The notes beneath the pieces are model-generated. The model had not been told where the DNA came from. It searched no databases and was given only the letters and a program-made list of their open reading frames with translations. DNA of 64,000 nt from Bidens hawaiensis (Eukaryota; Streptophyta; Magnoliopsida; Asterales; Asteraceae), in assembly GCA_021521415.1 (NCBI GenBank), contig JAIQDT010001941.1:413081-477080 (forward strand), written 5' to 3'. The stretch's first letter is position 1. Every line of letters begins with the position of its first letter. Position numbers and translations under genes: made by a program. Shown piece by piece: positions 58,811 through 64,000 of the stretch.

Positions 58811-58819
58811 TTATTAAAA
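58811..58819. repeat. MULE 9-bp target duplication, right
   Basis: TTATTAAAA, pairs with 57456-57464. Confidence 0.85.
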
Positions 58820-59736
58820 CAAAATATAAAATTGAGTCATGAAAGAGAAACAATAATATTAAATTATGAAAGGGTATTTAAGTAAAACTACTCATAAACA
58901 CCCATCACATCAAATCTTTTATCATATTTCTTTATTACAATTAGTATCTTTTTTATAAAATTACAATATTTTTAATAATATAAGAACAAGATACCTGTAA
59001 AAAAAAGTTTCATTATTTATATAAAAAAATGTTTATTTAAAAAAAACATATTTAATAGGTTAAACAACTTAACCTCAAACTATACTTTTACTCGTTTTTT
59101 ATTCCAACTTGATAGTTCAGGGACCAAACTGCAATATCTTCATTATTATTATATTATTATATTAATAACCCATTAATCCAAAACCCACTATCCCAAACCC
59201 GTTGTACTCATATTCCGTGACCCGTTTATGTTTCGTGAACCACAATTCTCGTTGTATATTTGCTAATTGGATTAGGATCACGTTAATTACGCAATAATCG
59301 GTTCACCGACGCAACTAATTTGGAAAAACGAATCTGTTATAATGCGAATTTCGTATATTACCTAGCGGCTAAACCCGTTCATCAAAATACACGTAAACGA
59401 ACACCATAATGCAATTAACGTTGCAGTTATGATCTCCTAACCATCGCCGTCAATACCCCTACATTTAATTAGATTATGATTGCTGCTGTATCGTTGTTCT
59501 GGACCTTGTTCATGCCGTCTATTATCTAGCAAATTAATCATCAATTAACAATTGTATAAGGTAATTTAAATACATGTCCTTGATCGTCGTGGTCTCTAGT
59601 TGAGTAACCCTATGTTTAATCGGAAGATTATACACGAATTGGTCGATTAGGGAATCTAGGGTTCATATATAAATTCTGGGTTTATGTAGCTTCTGGTTAT
59701 GTCTTCTTATTTACAAACTTTAACTAAATGTCTTTG
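58820..59736. other. AT-rich, possibly U3 of the LTR ending at 61133
   Basis: No gene. GGGACCAAACTGCAAT near 59118 is a word often seen in plant LTRs, but the LTR start is not identified. Confidence 0.4.
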
Positions 59737-59822
59737 TAGAGCAGTTGGCTGGGATGTTCTGTGTGTTTTCGTGGGAAACGGCTGCGACGCGGGTTCGAGC
59801 CCTGGCAGCCCGTTTCTGTAGG
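59737..59822 (+). other. tRNA-like (A/B box) segment
   Basis: TAGAGCAGTTGGCTGGGATG resembles a Pol III A box and GGGTTCGAGCCC a B box, 50 bases apart; AACGGCTGC and GCAGCCCGTT pair. The T arm forms four pairs, but no acceptor stem forms upstream, so this is not a functional tRNA. It may be a SINE head or part of an LTR. Confidence 0.4.
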
Positions 59823-60379
59823 ATTTTGTTAGTTTTTATTATTGTTAATTCAATTAATCATTTTATTAATATGTTCAATCAACTAATATAGATTATAAAT
59901 ACATTAATTAATCATTTACTAGTCTTTTTCCGAATTTTGATTAAAACCATCTTTATATGTATGTATATATATAAATATATATTATATATTACATATGTAT
60001 TTACATTAGATTATTAAGTTGATAAAGGTTTTTATTAGAAAAGGTTTGTTTATTTAAAATGATAAATGAAAATATATAATATACTCTATTATTTTACATA
60101 ATATTTGGCTAAGTATTTTATAAATCAAAGATATTATACATACATACATTTATATAGTATATAATATTATATTATATTATAATATATTATTTATACCATT
60201 CATTACAACTTTAAACATAAAAGTCTTTTATAAATAACCTCTATAAATTATTATTTACAATATTAATTGATGAGTAATCATTACTCATAAACTTTGAATA
60301 AAATTATTATCTCACAATAACAAATCATGTTATATCTCTTAGATATTAATTAATTCATATTATTTAACTAGGAATCTTT

Positions 60380-61133
60380 GACGGTATATCCCGGAGGATT
60401 TATCTTTCTCACATTGTCACTTGTTCGTTCATCTAATCAGGTGTGTAATCACTCCCCTCTTTTACTGTTTTTTAAATCCTTTTGGGGACATATGCGTATT
60501 TAGAGTATTTATCTATTATCTAGTATTCTAAATCACAACTCTTTAACCCTTGTGTGTATATCAGTTTATACCTAACTTGCTATTTGCTTACTTGCTTTAT
60601 TTGAACCGCATACGGAGAGGTTCAAACATATTCTCAGTCTAGTATGATCATACAACCGTCGTAGTGGCCGGCGTCCGACGCATTGACAATGGTTTTCACC
60701 GACATCTCATTTTTGGTAACTAATGCTCACTTGCATGGCAACGGTTTAGCCCTTTCTTTATGGTTTGGTTAATTTCTCAAATGAACAGTTTGCATCTTTC
60801 TTTTATTTATGATATATTATTATTATAGTGTCTCAAACTGGTGTTTTACTCACTCAACATGTGTTGTTGACAAAAATATATTTTATACGCATTTGCAGGT
60901 TATCAGCTTGGTTGTTTAGCAAGATGAAGATCATGTAGAGATGCCATTTTAGGATACAAACTTAAAATGATCATTGTTGAAATTTCTTTATACTTGATGT
61001 ACTTAACTGTAATTGTTTTATATAAATAAATTAAATTAGATATTGCCACTTATCAATTTGCTTGATAGTACCTTGTGATTTGTGGGCAATCAGCTCACGC
61101 CCCGACATTTTCGCCTTAGGTTGGGATGTGATA
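60380..61133 (+). mobile_element. LTR 3' portion of another Ty3/gypsy element
   Basis: The right end, ...TTGGGATGTGATA, is fixed by the primer site three bases later; the expected terminal CA is TA. It carries TTTTACTCACTCAACATGTG (60850) and acceptor-like TTTGCAGGTTATC (60892), the same module as the Tekay LTRs. The left border is not determined; the coordinate given is approximate. Confidence 0.6.
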
Positions 61134-61136
61134 GAT

Positions 61137-61148
61137 TGGTATCAGAGT
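61137..61148 (+). other. Primer binding site, tRNA-Met(i) type
   Basis: TGGTATCAGAGT, matching 11 of 12 bases of the usual site, three bases after the LTR end. Confidence 0.8.
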
Positions 61149-62100
61149 CGAAGGTTTAAGATAGGTCGTTAGTGTTGCCTTAGTAACATGCTTAGGAACC
61201 CCATACGTGCTTATTTGTTTACCTGATGTGTTCTTTTTGATTGTTTTACAACTTACGTAATTACTTGCTAGCTTATATACTTATTTAACTGCTTAGCTAA
61301 TTGTTTATTTTATAGTCATGCACACACACACAACTCCGAAGCCTATGCTTCACTCTCAAAATGTTTTATTACTCCGAGACTATATCTCATTCTCAAAATA
61401 TTTTTAAACTTCGAGGCTATGCCTCAATCTTTAAAACATTCCTATTAAATTTTATTAGATTGCCTTTTATTGTCGGAAATTTCCTTGCGAATTTCCTAGC
61501 TTTGTTTTTGCACTTTTTCATTTAAACTTAGGGAGTGCGACAAGATTCCCCGCCATAGTGGAAATTTTTCATGCGACCGACACTTTAAGCGTTTAACGTA
61601 ATTGGCTAAACGGTTTACACCATTTATTGTGTTTTATTGTTTTTAAAATGTCTAGTCGGGTGTAAAACCCATGGGACGCCATGGACACGCCAACTGTACA
61701 TTTGCACCATTTGTTATATTTGCGATATTTTATTGGGACCTTATCATCCGTAGTGATACACGTGATGTTTTCAACTGGTCGTGCTTGATTTCGTTTATTC
61801 ATTATTTAGTTTTGTCGGTCAAATCTCCATCTAACGCTCATAGGCCGACAAACTTAAATGATTCGTTAATTCGTTAATTAAGTTGGGTAATTCAAATTAC
61901 CATGTAATGCTCATGGGAGGCCAACTAACACGTTTATTTTGGTTTTGGTATGCTAATAAGTTGGGGAAACCAAAATGCCATGTAAAGCTCATGGGAAAAC
62001 CCAACGCCTCGAAGAAACATTTGTTAATTGTTTTTATTTGTTTGATTTTATACGAAACAATTTATTATTTGATTTAACTATTCAAATTATTCTATTATTA
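61149..62100 (+). other. Element leader with short repeats, no Gag found
   Basis: After the primer site come three ~37 bp units (61333-61446: ACTCCGAAGCCTATGCTTCA, ACTCCGAGACTATATCTCA, ACTTCGAGGCTATGCCTCA), each with an internal inverted repeat. Further on, CATGTAATGCTCATGGGA and CATGTAAAGCTCATGGGA recur. No Gag or Pol domain follows, so the element is decayed or deleted. Confidence 0.55.
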
Positions 62101-63944
62101 TATTATTAAATTATTCAGTTACTTACTTACTAAATAATTTTTTGTCAACATCTATTGATTCGATCTATTCATAAAACTGAAAACATTTTTTTATTCTCCT
62201 GATCGGATACAAATCCTTCATTCATCAAGACACGGTTATCACGAGCCGACCAAAACAATTCGCACTCTATTATTGAAATTTGTTTTTACTATTTATCTTA
62301 TCACATTATTATAATATTAATACCTCTAGTAATTTAAATAATATAGCACAATTTAATACTCCATGATATCATATACATAAACTATTTAAACATATTCAAG
62401 TATTCAATCTCAATAGCAATTTGTTTAAAAACATATTAAACTTTGATAAAACTTTTTTCTCTCATCAAACTTACTTATTGATTTTCAATTTAGATTCTAA
62501 CTTATCCTTAAGTTATGAATAAACATCAAACATAACATATTCAAGTTGCGTTTTACACAATAACTCTTATGAAATCTGCACAACTGTCAAATCTTTTCAT
62601 TAAATCACACCTTTATTAATCGTAGAATGTTTTCTCAACATCAAACAAAATCAATAATTTATTTTCTATAACCCCTCATGACCACATGTTTAGTCAAGGA
62701 GATAACTCATGCGATCTCTAAACTATAAACTCAATTTCCAAAATATAAATTCAATCCACTAAAATCTTGTCCATTAAACTAATTGTTGGTAAGTTTGGCT
62801 CTTTTACCTCTACTCATTCTCATAACAACCATCAATAACAAACACAATTCTAAAAATCAACTATATGATGTTAATCAAATTAACAACCAATCTCAACAAA
62901 ATCATAGCGTCTCAAACAAGAAACTTTACGTCAAAATTCACTCGTTATGCTTCTCTTGCCACCACCGCTATTCAATTAGATCAAGATTTCGTTTTGTACC
63001 CAATGTAATCGTTCGGTTATTTTGTTAGTATTGCCATGTACTACAAGACGTTCCCCAACGGTCCATGCCGCCTAATTCTAAAACCCATGCTACGACGTTT
63101 GCTTAAATTTTATACCCTGCTACCTGTAATTGCTACAACTATGGAAATCCTAATCACCTACGTCGTGTGTTCTCTATTCAATCATGTAAAGCTCAAAATT
63201 TCCAAACTTATTCTGTTAAGCCTACTTGTAACCTAATCAAAATATTTCAATTCTTCAAAATTCTTATAGATCTAATTAATCAATTTGTTTTAAATCAGAT
63301 AAATCATAACTAAGTTTATCAAAGAAAATGTTTTTGTTATTTTTTTTATCTAAACATATTCTATCTTTCTCAATCATACATTATAAGAAATCCTCACTCG
63401 ATTTTTTTTTTATTTTATTTTATCTTATTATTATTATTATTATTTTGGATTTAAAACAATTTAAATTCTAATAACTTATTAATTTTAAGTGATTATGCTC
63501 ATACAATAAAAATTTAACTTCACAAAGACAAATGTTTGCAATATTTTCAAAACATGTTTTGAAATTTTAATATTTTGTTAATAAGAACGAAAAAAATTCA
63601 ATTTATTTTTAGCAACATTTTACTCAATGACTATCTTTTATTTTATAACCAAAACGTATTAAGATTCTTGTTTTCTCTAATAAAAAAAAGAAAAATCATG
63701 TTCCTCAAACGCTTTGTAACCCACACGATGAGACGAGTTATGTGGACCATCCGACGATCTAAGTAATTATGGTCCGAAACATAATTATTAAAATCCTCGC
63801 ATGAAAATCATAAAACGTACAATTGTGTGTGGTAATATAGAATCGAAAGTAGTTGGGATAACAGTACAAATGTAGAAATTATACGGACATGGTGGATACG
63901 CCGCTGGTACAATCCTATATATAAGTGCCCTTATCGGATTTTCA
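62101..63944. other. AT-rich sequence, no gene seen
   Basis: No recognisable protein, RNA gene or element ends; one ATT/TTA run near 63428. Confidence 0.5.
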
Positions 63945-63963
63945 TTTGAAGCGTTGCTTCAAA
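63945..63963. other. Perfect 8-bp hairpin near window end
   Basis: TTTGAAGC-GTT-GCTTCAAA, about 25 bases after a TATATATAAG (63917-63924). Could be part of a promoter or repeat continuing beyond the window. Confidence 0.5.
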
Positions 63964-64000
63964 CTACTCAAAGTACTGTATGATGAATTAAAATTTTCTT

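Noticed and set aside
59737..59822. Functional tRNA gene
   Set aside because: The 5' and 3' acceptor arms do not pair and the T stem is imperfect.

Overview
This is a 64 kb stretch of plant nuclear DNA made almost entirely of transposable elements. It is AT-rich with local GC-rich islands. It carries Ty1/copia, Ty3/gypsy (Tekay-type chromovirus, Athila-type, Tat-type), LINE, Mutator-like, Harbinger/Tourist-like and other miniature elements, many of them nested. The style suggests a large-genome eudicot, perhaps Asteraceae; that is an impression from repeat composition, not a proof. I see no intact host gene. The only host-gene remnant is a broken C-terminal piece of a PGG-domain (ankyrin-type membrane) protein at about 34.8-35.3 kb.

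Layout. 1-3337: a minus-strand copia element with a broken gag, a tRNA-Met-type primer site, an LTR, and oddly a polypurine tract on the far side of that LTR. 3338-6087: a 2.75 kb LTR-like unit. 8790-9873: a 5'-truncated LINE with a 14-bp target duplication. 12.8-17.1 kb: a decayed minus-strand Tat-type element seen as two related LTR pieces plus a primer site. 19384-28908: a plus-strand Tekay solo LTR (target duplication ATAAG), split by a minus-strand Tekay element (19958-27661) whose own 5' LTR has been partly deleted. 36797-57197: a second, plus-strand Tekay element whose gag is split by an 11 kb minus-strand Athila element (40083-51074; target duplication GTTAC/ATTAC). 35.8-36.6 kb: a Harbinger-like MITE inside another MITE. 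57465-58810: a non-autonomous Mutator-like element with a 9-bp duplication. 60.4-62 kb: the 3' end of another LTR with its primer site and leader.

How it works together: each autonomous family here once encoded Gag, protease, reverse transcriptase, RNase H and integrase, but every copy has several stops and frameshifts, many readable as C-to-T changes in CG or CAG contexts, so none should be active by itself. The most interesting signals are in the Tekay LTRs: conserved hairpins capped by C(UUCG)G tetraloops, a second hairpin whose two arms change together between copies, splice-donor-like and acceptor-like motifs shared with unrelated LTR families, a variable-number ~32 bp repeat, and a TCP-site-like palindrome just upstream of the TATA box. 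The inverted pair of Tekay LTRs at 19-28 kb is a plausible source of double-stranded RNA.
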